From contig NZ_JAHKJW010000064.1 in NCBI RefSeq assembly GCF_019710745.1, positions 1-40,316 on the forward strand: a DNA stretch of 40,316 nucleotides. Reading direction: 5' to 3'. Source of the DNA: Streptomyces beigongshangae. GTDB taxonomy: Bacteria > Actinomycetota > Actinomycetes > Streptomycetales > Streptomycetaceae. Both the position numbers and the translations under genes were made by a program. The notes under the pieces are model-generated. The model saw nothing but the letters and a program-made list of their open reading frames with translations, searched no databases and was not told where the DNA came from. Shown piece after piece: positions 33,248 to 40,316 of this stretch (within the stretch, counting starts at the first letter, position 1; every line of letters starts with the position of its first letter).

Positions 33248-34251
33248 GCGCGTCACGGCAGGGTGGTGAGGCGCGCAGGCGCCTGGCCGCCCCCACCCTG
33301 GCCATGCTCCCCCGCGTCGCGGACTCCTTGTCCTTCCTCTACCTGGACATGGTCCGTGTGGTGCAGGACGACACCGGCGTGTGCGCGCAGATCCAGGTCG
33401 GCGAACAGCGCACCGATCTCGTCTACATCCCCACTGCCGCCCTGTCCTGCCTGCTGCTGGGCCCGGGCGTGTCCGTCACCACCCCGGCCCTGACCACCCT
33501 CGCCCGCCACGGCACCAGCGTCGTCTGCGTCGGCGCCGGCGCCGTCCGCGCCTACGCGGGCATCCTCCCCGACTCCCTCACCACCCACTGGCTCGAACAA
33601 CAGGTCGCCACCTGGGCCGACCCGGCACGCCGCCTCGACGTCGCCGTCCGCATGTACCGGATGCGCTTCAAGGACGCCGACGTACCCCAAACCGTCACCC
33701 TGGACCAACTCCGCGGCATGGAAGGCCAGCGCATGAAGGCCTTCTACAAGATCCTCGCGCAACAGCACGGCATCGGACGCTTCCGCCGCAACTACCGGCC
33801 CGACCAATGGGACACCCAGGACCCCGTCAACCTCGCCCTGTCCGCCGCCAACACCTGCCTGTACGGCATCGTCCACGCCGCCCTGCTCGCCCTCGGACTC
33901 TCCCCAGCCCTCGGCTACGTCCACACCGGCACCCAGCACGCCTTCGTCTACGACATCGCCGACCTCTACAAAACCGAGATCACACTCCCCCTCGCCTTCG
34001 CCCTCCACAACTCCGACAACCCCGAACAAGAAGCACGCCGCCGCTTCCGCGAAGACCTCCGACTCCTACGCCTCCTGCCCCGCATCGTCCAGGACGTCCA
34101 GTTCCTCCTGACCCCACCCCACACGAGCACACCCGACGACGACACCGACGAAGAACACTCCGAACGACGTGACGTGCGCATGGTCCACCTCTGGGACCCC
34201 AAAACCGGAACCCTCCCCGCAGGCGTCAACTACGCCCAAGGAGGCAACTGA
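33244..34251 (+). CDS. cas1: Cas1, type I-E spacer integrase
   Basis: 335 aa from a GTG overlapping the cas6e stop. The metal ligands are E160 (GMEGQRMKAFY), H227 (GYVHTG) and D237/D240 (FVYDIADLYK), equivalent to E141, H208, D218 and D221 of E. coli Cas1. The C-terminus has an acidic insert (TPDDDTDEEHSERRD). With Cas2 it captures and inserts prespacers. All catalytic residues are present, so adaptation should be possible. Confidence 0.94.
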   Translation: MSASRQGGEARRRLAAPTLAMLPRVADSLSFLYLDMVRVVQDDTGVCAQIQVGEQRTDLVYIPTAALSCLLLGPGVSVTTPALTTLARHGTSVVCVGAGAVRAYAGILPDSLTTHWLEQQVATWADPARRLDVAVRMYRMRFKDADVPQTVTLDQLRGMEGQRMKAFYKILAQQHGIGRFRRNYRPDQWDTQDPVNLALSAANTCLYGIVHAALLALGLSPALGYVHTGTQHAFVYDIADLYKTEITLPLAFALHNSDNPEQEARRRFREDLRLLRLLPRIVQDVQFLLTPPHTSTPDDDTDEEHSERRDVRMVHLWDPKTGTLPAGVNYAQGGN

Positions 34252-34568
34252 TGCCCTCCATGATCGTCATCGCCACCACCGCGGTCCCCGACCACCTACG
34301 CGGCGCCCTCAGCCGATGGACCAGCAAAGTAGTACCCGGCATCTTCGTTGGCAGCGTCTCAGCCCGCGTCCGCGACGAACTCTGGCACACCGTCACCGAA
34401 GTCGTGGGCAACGGCGCAGCCCTCCTCGTCCACCCCGCCCCCACGGAACAGGGCTACGCCATCCGTACCGCGGGAGCCCGCCGCCGGGTCCCTGTCGATT
34501 TCGATGGCCTTACCCTGATCCGTATGACCGCTGCACCGAAGGTAAAGGAAATGCAAACCCCCTCTTGA
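34251..34568 (+). CDS. cas2: Cas2e, structural partner of Cas1
   Basis: 105 aa. The ATG overlaps the cas1 stop (TGATG). It begins MIVIATTAVPDHLRGALSRW and contains VPGIFVGSVSARVRDELW, the usual Cas2e (CasF/ygbF-like) pattern. The stop lies only 17 bases before the first repeat of array 3, so its last ~25 codons are encoded by what should be the array leader. Confidence 0.93.
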   Translation: MPSMIVIATTAVPDHLRGALSRWTSKVVPGIFVGSVSARVRDELWHTVTEVVGNGAALLVHPAPTEQGYAIRTAGARRRVPVDFDGLTLIRMTAAPKVKEMQTPS

Positions 34569-34585
34569 AGTGCAGGTCAGAAAGG
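34500..34585 (+). promoter_or_regulatory. Leader of CRISPR array 3, overlapping the 3' end of cas2
   Basis: AATGCAAA (34550-34557) and GCAGGTCAGAAAGG (34572-34585), the latter directly abutting the repeat, match the leader of array 2 on the opposite strand. Because cas2 ends at 34568, most of the leader is coding DNA. Confidence 0.65.
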
Positions 34586-36017
34586 GTCCTCCCCGCCGAT
34601 GCGGGGGTGTTCCGCCCGGCGACGGGGCCGACACCGCCACGCTGTCGTCCTCCCCGCCGATGCGGGGGTGTTCCGATGCCGCGCGTCGTGAACAGGAGCG
34701 GGCCGACGTCCTCCCCGCCGATGCGGGGGTGTTCCGGCAACGAGCACACAGCGGCGCCTGCACTCCGCGTCCTCCCCGCCGATGCGGGGGTGTTCCGCTC
34801 CCCGAGGCGCCGTGCGGACGCGAATAGCTGTCCTCCCCGCCGATGCGGGGGTGTTCCGTTGGCCAAGCCGTCGGTCATGCTGGCGATGACGTCCTCCCCG
34901 CCGATGCGGGGGTGTTCCGCAACAGGTCGCCATGGAGCATGTCCTCAAGGCGTCCTCCCCGCCGATGCGGGGATGTTCCGCCCTTCGTCCACGGGCTCGC
35001 GGCCCGGCCGAGGTCCTCCCCGCCGATGCGGGGGTGTTCCGATCCGCGCTCCGTGGACATCCGAGCAGGTGGAGTCCTCCCCGCCGATGCGGGGGTGTTC
35101 CGGTCGGCTACGACAACAAGACGATCTTCGGCAAGTCCTCCCCGCCGATGCGGGGGTGTTCCGCCCGGCGCGCTCGACGCGCCCGAGCTTCCCGCGTCCT
35201 CCCCGCCGATGCGGGGGTGTTCCGCGCGCTGCATCGACACGACCAGCGAGACGCCCGTCCTCCCCGCCGATGCGGGGGTGTTCCGGTGGTTCCGGTGGCG
35301 TTGTAGGTGACGAGAGCGTCCTCCCTGCCGATGCGGGGGTGTTCCGTTGGAGGTGATCCAGGGCCCGGACGCCGCGTCGTCCTCCCCGCCGATGCGGGGG
35401 GGTTCCGAGGTAGATGATCCCGGCCAGCGCGGGGAGCAGGTCCTCCCCGCCGATGCGGGGGTGTTCCGGTGGAGGTGATCCAGGGCCCGTACGCCGCGTC
35501 GTCCTCCCCGCCGATGCGGGGGTGTTCCGCGCATGGACGACAAGAAGGCCGCCGCCCGCCGGTCCTCCCCGCCGATGCGGGGGTGTTCCGAGGTAGATGA
35601 TCCCGGCCAGCGCGGTGAGCAGGTCCTCCCCGCCGATGCGGGGGTGTTCCGTGAGCGGCTCGGGCAGTACGGCGAACCCGATTGTCCTCCCCGCCGATGC
35701 GGGGGTGTTCCGAGGTAGATGATCCCGGCCAGCGCGGTGAGCAGGTCCTCCCCGCCGATGCGGGGGTGTTCCGTGAGCGGCTCGGGCAGTACGGCGAACC
35801 CGATTGTCCTCCCCGCCGATGCGGGGGTGTTCCGACCGTGAGCAGGGCACTCTCCCTGCTCAAGAGGTCCTCCCCGCTGATGCGGGGGTGTTCCGCCGGA
35901 CACCTCGGTCATCGCCGCTCCGGGAACGTCCTCCCCGCCGATGCGGGGGTGTTCCGCCCGGCTGGGGCGGTGCCGCGACTCCTGGCCGGTCCTCCCCGCC
36001 GATGCGGGGGTGTTCCG
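34586..36017 (+). CRISPR. CRISPR array 3, type I-E, 24 repeats / 23 spacers
   Basis: The repeat (starting GTCCTCCCCGCCGATGCGGG, ending GGTGTTCCG) recurs every 61 bp. It differs from arrays 1 and 2 at one hairpin-loop base (CGAT instead of CGAC in crRNA sense). Transcription is rightward from the leader at cas2. Two spacers repeat as a block: 35652-35744 (with its repeat) is identical to the pair ending at 35805, and near copies occur at 35347-35378 / 35469-35500 and 35408-35439. Scattered single-base repeat variants occur at 34952, 35318, 35379 and 35867. Confidence 0.97.
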
Positions 36018-36635
36018 GCGGCCACCCGCCGCCTCCTGGACATGCACGGGCGCGCGTCAACGGATTTCGATGAGCCCCTTCCTGCCGCCCGTGTGTCTGC
36101 TGGGCGGATTGACTGTCACCGGCCGACCCGCTCTATCGTTCTCGCGTTCGCATGCGCCCGGTCGGACGCGGCGCTCCAGCAGCTCGGGCAGACTCGGCCG
36201 GGAGCGGCCATCGGCCCGTTTGCGGTGGTGCGGTTGCCGGGGACGGGTGTTTCGTGTCGGGGGTGCTGCCGTGCCTTCGGGGCGGTGCTTGTGTCTCTGC
36301 CGCTGACCGTGACCAAACAACTGATGATGTGATCTGGGTCACTTATTCGGGTGGGTGGTCATTCGGTTGTCCGATTCTGTCGCACCCCTCAAAAAGGGTG
36401 GTCGGTCTTCTTTCCGCTGATCACCCGGGGTTTAAGTCGGGTTGCGCAGAGTGGCGGCCGGGGTCTGTGCTTGTCTGTTTGATCACCTTGTGTCAGAAAA
36501 TGATCACGTGGGTAATGCGCGTTTGGGGGGCCGGATCGGAGAGTCTGCGAGGGAGGGCAGCGGTGTCCTCCAGCACGGTCTGCCCCACGGGGAAGGGCAG
36601 TTGGTGCTGTCCGCAGACTGAAAGACAGGACCCCT
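36018..36635 (+). promoter_or_regulatory. Long regulatory gap with Crp-like site and TGATCAC motifs
   Basis: No gene is convincing in this 618-bp stretch. It contains GTGATCTGGGTCAC at 36329-36342, which fits the Streptomyces Crp pattern GTG-N6-G-N-CAC exactly. It also contains three TGATCAC heptamers starting at 36418, 36480 and 36501, the last two exactly two helical turns apart. This suggests a regulated promoter for the operon starting at 36636. A promoter -10 is not assigned. Confidence 0.5.
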
Positions 36636-36830
36636 GTGACCGTTGACGATTTCCTCGCCGTAGTAGCGGGGGTCACCGCACTGCGTGTTTTTGCGCTAGA
36701 TGTGCGCAACCTGGTGCATCTGGTGCTGCGTACAGCAGTGCGGGACGGTGTGCGCGAGCTGCTGCAGAGTTCGCCGCACACACCGGCGTCAGGCGCGACG
36801 GCCGCCCGTGACGGGGAGGGACACTCATGA
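36636..36830 (+). CDS. Small 64-aa protein, first gene of the sigma-like operon
   Basis: It starts at a GTG preceded by GACAGGA and ends in an ATGA overlap with the sigma-like gene. The peptide has an amphipathic helical first half (VDDFLAVVAGVTALRVFALD, then LVHLVLRTAVRDGVRELLQ) and a disordered tail. The tight coupling to an ECF-like protein suggests a small regulator or partner of it, but no family is recognised. Confidence 0.5.
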   Translation: MTVDDFLAVVAGVTALRVFALDVRNLVHLVLRTAVRDGVRELLQSSPHTPASGATAARDGEGHS

Positions 36831-37510
36831 GCGTCTTCTCGCCCCACGAAGATCTACCCGAGGAGAACGAGTCCTCGCCCTACGGCCAGCCGGAAGGGAG
36901 CAGGGAGCCGTTCACCCCGTTCAGCACGGCCGAAGACCTCAACGCCCTGCAGGGCATCGAGTACGTCATGCCGCCGGCGCTCGAAGCCTTCATCGACCTG
37001 TACTCCCGCCCCCACCTGCGCTACGCCCACACCATGCTGGGCGACAAACCGGCCGCCATCACCGTGGTCCGGCGCTGCTACTCCCACCTCGCGCTGAACT
37101 GGGAGGTCGTGCTCCGCCAGGAAAGCCCCGAGGGGTACGCCTGGCGGCTCCTCAAGGAACGCGTGGAACTGCACGCCCGCATCACCACCAGCACCCAGGG
37201 CCACAGCCCCTGCGCCAGACCGGGCAAACGCGCCGCCATCATGCAGCGCACGGCCCGGGCCACCCTGGAAGCCATGCGCCAGCAGCTCAAGGTCATCGAA
37301 TCCCCGCTGGGCCTCTACACCGCGATAGCGGCCCTGCCCGAGCGCCAGTACGACGTGATCGTACTGCACTACGTCCTGGGCTACCCGACCGAGCACGTCG
37401 CCCACATCATGGGTATCAGGCCCGACACCGTCCGCGGCCACCGGCGTTCGGCCCGTGAACGCATCGCCAGCAAACTCGGCCCGAACATCTTGGCTGGCGA
37501 CAAAGAATAA
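36827..37510 (+). CDS. ECF-sigma-like transcription factor
   Basis: 227 aa. The last ~50 residues, ALPERQYDVIVLHYVLGYPT then EHVAHIMGIRPDTVRGHRRS, are a sigma region 4 helix-turn-helix ('L-P-x-R-Q-x-x-V-I-x-L-x-Y-x-x-G-x-x-x-x-x-I-A-x-x-x-G'). Residues about 47-110 (AFIDLYSRPHLRYAHTMLGD) resemble a weak region 2. Region 2 is divergent, so the protein may act as a sigma factor or only as a DNA-binding regulator. It is flanked and coupled by a small ORF upstream and a helical protein downstream. No anti-sigma factor with a zinc motif was seen. Confidence 0.7.
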   Translation: MSVFSPHEDLPEENESSPYGQPEGSREPFTPFSTAEDLNALQGIEYVMPPALEAFIDLYSRPHLRYAHTMLGDKPAAITVVRRCYSHLALNWEVVLRQESPEGYAWRLLKERVELHARITTSTQGHSPCARPGKRAAIMQRTARATLEAMRQQLKVIESPLGLYTAIAALPERQYDVIVLHYVLGYPTEHVAHIMGIRPDTVRGHRRSARERIASKLGPNILAGDKE

Positions 37511-37521
37511 GGAGCAACACC

Positions 37522-38157
37522 GTGCCGCGCAGCATCCACGACATCTTGGCGCAGGCCGCCCTGCCGGACCCGTTCACCGACGAAGACGTCGCCAGCCTGA
37601 AGCAGGAAGTCGCACGCGAGGTGACCGCCACCCTCATGTTCGGCACCCCACCGGCCCCCGAGGACCACTTCCCCACCACCCAGGACCGCGCCGACACCGA
37701 CCTGCAGGCCCTGGCCAGCGAACTCCTCTACAGCGACGACACCGCCGCACACCTGGCCACGTTCGCCAAAGAGCCCGCCGACGTGGACGGCGCGCTGCAC
37801 TTCGCCTGCCTGCTCTCCCTCGCCGACATCAGCGACGGCGCACAGTGGTGGTGGCAGTTCGCCGCCGGCGCCGGAAACGCCACCGCCGCCTACTGCCTGC
37901 ACCTGTTCCACCTCGGCCGCGGCGAGCTGCGCGACGCCGATCACTGGGCCCACCAGATCATCGCCCTGGACACCGACATCCACCACCTCACCCCCCTCGC
38001 ACGCCACCAGAGGCCCCCGCGCCGCCCCACCCGGGCCCTGTGTGAAGCGGTGCGGCGGCTCGAGGTCGGCGAAGTCGAAGAATGGGGATTTCGGGTCCAG
38101 CGCCCCGACTCCCGCCTCGCCCATCAGGTCGAGGAACTCGCCGGGACCCGCGGCTGA
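37522..38157 (+). CDS. Hypothetical helical protein paired with the sigma-like gene
   Basis: 211 aa from a GTG with AAGGAG upstream, 11 bases after the sigma-like stop. The middle (FACLLSLADISDGAQWWWQF, then AGNATAAYCLHLFHLGRGEL) looks like short TPR/Sel1-type helical repeats. The C-terminus is charged. No membrane helix. Sigma-like plus helical partner gene pairs are common in Streptomyces, but their function is unknown to me. Ends before a strong shared hairpin. Confidence 0.65.
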   Translation: MPRSIHDILAQAALPDPFTDEDVASLKQEVAREVTATLMFGTPPAPEDHFPTTQDRADTDLQALASELLYSDDTAAHLATFAKEPADVDGALHFACLLSLADISDGAQWWWQFAAGAGNATAAYCLHLFHLGRGELRDADHWAHQIIALDTDIHHLTPLARHQRPPRRPTRALCEAVRRLEVGEVEEWGFRVQRPDSRLAHQVEELAGTRG

Positions 38158-38191
38158 GCTGGCGCACCCGGCTGCTCCGTCTCATGCAATC

Positions 38192-38226
38192 GCCCGTCCC
38201 CGGCAGCTCAGACGCCGGGGACGGGC
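38192..38226. terminator. Bidirectional hairpin terminator
   Basis: GCCCGTCCCCGGC (38192-38204) pairs perfectly with GCCGGGGACGGGC (38214-38226) across a 9-base loop. It lies between the convergent sigma operon and the HNH nuclease gene. Confidence 0.75.
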
Positions 38227-38351
38227 AGTCGCATGAAGGGCCCGGCTCCGACCGCTGTGATCAGCGGCGGAAGCCGGTGCTCACGCTGACGGTCGTCCTG
38301 CTGGCGAAGTGCGGGCGGGCAGGCCCTGGCCGGAGCGGGGTGGGGTAGCAG

Positions 38352-39008
38352 TTACGGCGCGACCTGGTAGTCGACGCTCTCCTGCCCGCAGCCTTCGGCC
38401 AGTTCGGCCAGGGCGGCGTGCTCACGCTCGTCGACGGCGAGCTGCCAGCGCAGCTTGGTGGACACCCAGTCGGCGGCGTAGGTGCAGCGGGCATCGGCGA
38501 GCGGGGGCTGCCAGTCGGCGGGGTCCTGGTCGGCCTTGCTGCGGTTGCTGCGGGCGGTGACAGCCACCAGGGAGCGCTCGGCATCGAGGTCGTTGGCGTA
38601 GGCCTCGCGCCGCTTCGCCGTCCAGGCGTGGGCGCCGGAGTCCCAGACCTCGGCCAGGGGCACCATGTGGTCGATGTCCAGGCCGCCCGGCGCGGTGAGG
38701 ACGAGGCCGTCGTAGTAGGAATGCCACTCACCTGCCGTCACCTTGCAGCCGGCCTCGATGGTGGGCTGCACCCGGGATTCGGAGATCAGCACCTCGGAGC
38801 GGGTGTGGCAGGAGTCGCGATCGGCATCGACCCAGTGCTTGAAACTGGTGCGACGGTAGCCCTCACGGGATTCGGCCGCGGTGGGCAGCAGGTGGACGGC
38901 TGCGGCCAGCGGCAGGTGCTCCGCGCGCGCGTGCTGCGCGGCGGCGGATGCGGGGGAGAGGGGGAGGACCAGGAGGACAGCGGCGAGGGCTGCGAGCTTC
39001 GAGAGCAT
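38352..39008 (-). CDS. Secreted HNH-family nuclease (DUF1524/GmrSD C-terminal-like)
   Basis: 218 aa. The N-terminus is a Sec signal peptide (MLSKLAALAAVLLVLPLSPA, cleavage probably near ASAAAQH). The body contains DSCHTRSEVL, GGLDIDHMVPLAEVWDSG (the D-H-x-V-P-L metal/catalytic core), REAYANDLDAERSLVAVTAR and SNRSKADQDPADWQPP, the classic DUF1524 HNH pattern. Streptomyces often encode such exported nucleases for DNA scavenging or competition. A 14-G run lies 42 bases upstream of the ATG. Confidence 0.88.
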   Translation of the reverse strand: MLSKLAALAAVLLVLPLSPASAAAQHARAEHLPLAAAVHLLPTAAESREGYRRTSFKHWVDADRDSCHTRSEVLISESRVQPTIEAGCKVTAGEWHSYYDGLVLTAPGGLDIDHMVPLAEVWDSGAHAWTAKRREAYANDLDAERSLVAVTARSNRSKADQDPADWQPPLADARCTYAADWVSTKLRWQLAVDEREHAALAELAEGCGQESVDYQVAP

Positions 39009-39294
39009 GGGCTCTTGCTACCGGTGCGCGGTTGCGGCCCGCCCGGTCTGGGGGGGGGGGGGGCTGTCATCCGGGAGAGTGCATTGGTCATACCGCACAC
39101 AGCGATCCCTGTCCCGAGGCGCTCCCGGGTGAGGTCCCGCCGCCGGAATGCCGCGAGCTGTGACAGGCCCTGCTGATCGCCTGCCACCTGCGCAATCTAT
39201 GCGGAGCGCGGTGTTCCAGCTCATAGCATGCACAGTTCGCACGGTTGCCGCGCGGCCAGCCGGCATGCCTGCCCGTACGGCTCGCGTCCGGGGG
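39009..39294. other. Intergenic with homopolymeric G tract
   Basis: A run of 14 G residues spans 39050-39063, in the promoter-distance zone of the secreted nuclease gene. The rest has no convincing coding frame. Confidence 0.5.
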
Positions 39295-39385
39295 CTATTG
39301 GTCGCTTCCGGTTGAAGTGATAAGGGCGATGAGTACGAGAAGGCAGGGGGCGAGGGTGATGACATCCTTTGCGCTCCATCCTTTA

Positions 39386-40259
39386 CTGATCATTTCAGAA
39401 TGAGTTTGGCTGTGGGCTGAGTCAACGGCAGACTTCTGCGGGTGTCGGATGATCTTGTGCCTGATGATCTGTGGGACCGTGTGGCCCCGTTGCTCCCTCC
39501 TCGTCGGCCGCGTCGGCGCCGGTATCCGGGACGGTTGCCGGTGGATGACCGGGCTGCCCTGCGCGGCATCGTCTACGTGCTGCGCAAGGGTGTGAGCTGG
39601 GCCGATGTGCCTACGGAGCGGATCGGCTGCAGCGGCGTGACGGCCTGGCGGCGGCTGCGGGACTGGACCGAGGCCGGCGTCTGGCCGCGTCTGCACGAGG
39701 TCCTGCTGGCCGACTTGCGCCGGGCCGGACTGCTGGAGATGGACGACGCGGCGGTCGACGGCTCACACGTGCGGGCCCTCAAAGGGGGGCTCACACCGGA
39801 CCTTCGCCGGTCGACCGGGCCCGTCCGGGAAGCAAGCACCACCTGATCACCGACCGGAACGGGACACCTCTTGCGGTGTCCCTGACCGGCGGAAACCGGC
39901 ATGACGTCACACAGTTGATGCCGCTGCTGGACACGATCCCCCACATCCGCGGGACCCGTGGCCGCCCCCGTCACCGGCCCAGGCGCCTGTTCGCCGACCG
40001 GGGCTACGACTACGACACGTACCGACGCCTCCTTCGGGCCCGCGGCATCACACCGAAGATCGCCCGCAGAGGCACCGCCCACGGCTCCGGCCTGGGAAAG
40101 ACCCGCTGGGTGGTGGAGCGGACCTTCGCCTGGCTCCATCAGTTCAAGCGGCTACGGACCCGCTACGAGATACGCGCCGACCTCCACCTCGGCCTGCTCC
40201 AACTTGCCTGCAGCATCATCTGCTTGCGCCGCCTCCGAACGTCATTCTGAAACGATCAG
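39386..40259 (+). mobile_element. IS5-family element (IS427-like), complete
   Basis: Terminal inverted repeats CTGATCATTTCAGAATGA (39386-39403) and TCATTCTGAAACGATCAG (40242-40259) match at 17 of 18 positions. A TA dinucleotide flanks both ends (39384-39385 and 40260-40261), the target duplication expected of this group. The element is 874 bp with one transposase in two overlapping frames. Confidence 0.88.
39442..40250 (+). CDS. IS5-family transposase made by -1 frameshifting
   Basis: Frame A runs from a GTG at 39442 (LVPDDLWDRVAPLLPPRRPR) to a stop near 39846. At the slippery run AAAGGGGGG (39781-39789) a -1 shift leads into frame B (TGPSPVDRARPGSKHHLITD, SLTGGNRHDVTQLMPLLDTI) to 40250. The fused protein is about 269 aa and has the DDE residues: D in AVDGSHVRALKGG, D in LFADRGYDYDTYRR and E in WVVERTFAWLHQFKRLRTRY. 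IS427-type elements commonly use such a shift, so this is probably an intact transposase rather than a mutant. Confidence 0.85.
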
Positions 40260-40316
40260 TAACGAGCTGGTGCGTGATTGCGGGTGACATGTTCTTGCTG
40301 GTGGGTGTCATGATCC

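Larger units (their letters stand above)
39295..40311 (-). pseudogene. Small single-helix membrane protein gene split by an IS element
   Basis: Removing the IS and one TA copy joins the right flank (MTPTSKNMSPAITHQLV, from ATG at 40311) in frame to the left flank (KGWSAKDVITLAPCLLVLIA then LITSTGSDQ, stop TAG at 39295-39297). The rebuilt peptide has 46 residues and one C-terminal hydrophobic helix. The clean in-frame join supports a real gene and a recent insertion. A start upstream of 40311 beyond the window is possible. Confidence 0.6.

Noticed and set aside
18704..36017. Self-targeting spacers against this window
   Set aside because: By eye I found no spacer matching non-array sequence in the window, but an exhaustive both-strand comparison was not possible here.
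39442..40250. Calling the IS5-family transposase a pseudogene
   Set aside because: The frame change falls on a typical AAAGGGGGG slippery run, and both halves carry intact DDE residues, so programmed frameshifting is the better reading.
1..40316. Linear-plasmid telomere or conjugation (TraB-type) genes
   Set aside because: No terminal palindrome series and no FtsK/TraB-like motor were recognised in the window.

Overview
The window is about 70% G+C with strong GC-third-position bias, GTG/TTG starts and tightly overlapping genes. This points to a Streptomyces or close relative. It looks like a large plasmid or plasmid-derived accessory region: it has a primase-polymerase/helicase replication module behind an iteron field (3.4-7.2 kb), a ParA/ParB/parS partition locus (14.0-16.6 kb), many insertion-sequence and gene remnants, and a complete type I-E CRISPR-Cas locus (18.7-36.0 kb). 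No telomere, rRNA, tRNA or transfer gene was seen, so linear versus circular cannot be decided.

Layout. 1-3.3 kb: the end of a chitin-type lytic polysaccharide monooxygenase, a small hypothetical gene bracketed by repeated GATCTGGTC motifs, a doubly frameshifted plasmid-type gene, a CTGC-rich non-coding stretch, and fused fragments of an IS1380 transposase and a short-chain dehydrogenase. 3.4-7.2 kb: iteron field, then four overlapping genes (prim-pol, D5-like helicase, a 64-aa ORF, a hypothetical). 7.4-13.9 kb: a C45-family acyltransferase/hydrolase, a DUF1963-like protein, a second iteron copy, debris of a carbamoyltransferase and a MurG-like glycosyltransferase, and two membrane-protein genes (one frameshifted). 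14.0-16.6 kb: parAB with three near-identical palindromic parS candidates, two of them inside the parB coding sequence. 16.7-18.7 kb: a frameshifted membrane-protein gene and an IS110-family element next to the CRISPR region.

The CRISPR-Cas locus reads: array 1 (57 repeats) - HD-domain-only cas3 fragment - array 2 (31 repeats) - leader - complete cas3 - degenerate 2-repeat mini-array - antisense two-helix mini-protein - cas8e-cse2-cas7e-cas5e-cas6e-cas1-cas2 - array 3 (24 repeats). By repeat polarity arrays 1 and 2 are transcribed leftward and array 3 rightward. The ends of arrays 2 and 3 that face the cas genes carry the same leader-proximal motif; array 1 has lost it. Arrays 1 and 2 share a three-spacer block, and all arrays contain duplicated spacer pairs, so recombination between repeats has reshaped the locus. 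The second, truncated cas3 is the main sign that two I-E loci were fused.

36.0-40.3 kb: a regulatory region with a Crp-like palindrome and TGATCAC repeats, a three-gene operon with an ECF-sigma-like protein, a secreted HNH nuclease preceded by a 14-G tract, and an IS5-family element (two frames) that has split a small membrane-protein gene with a TA target duplication.
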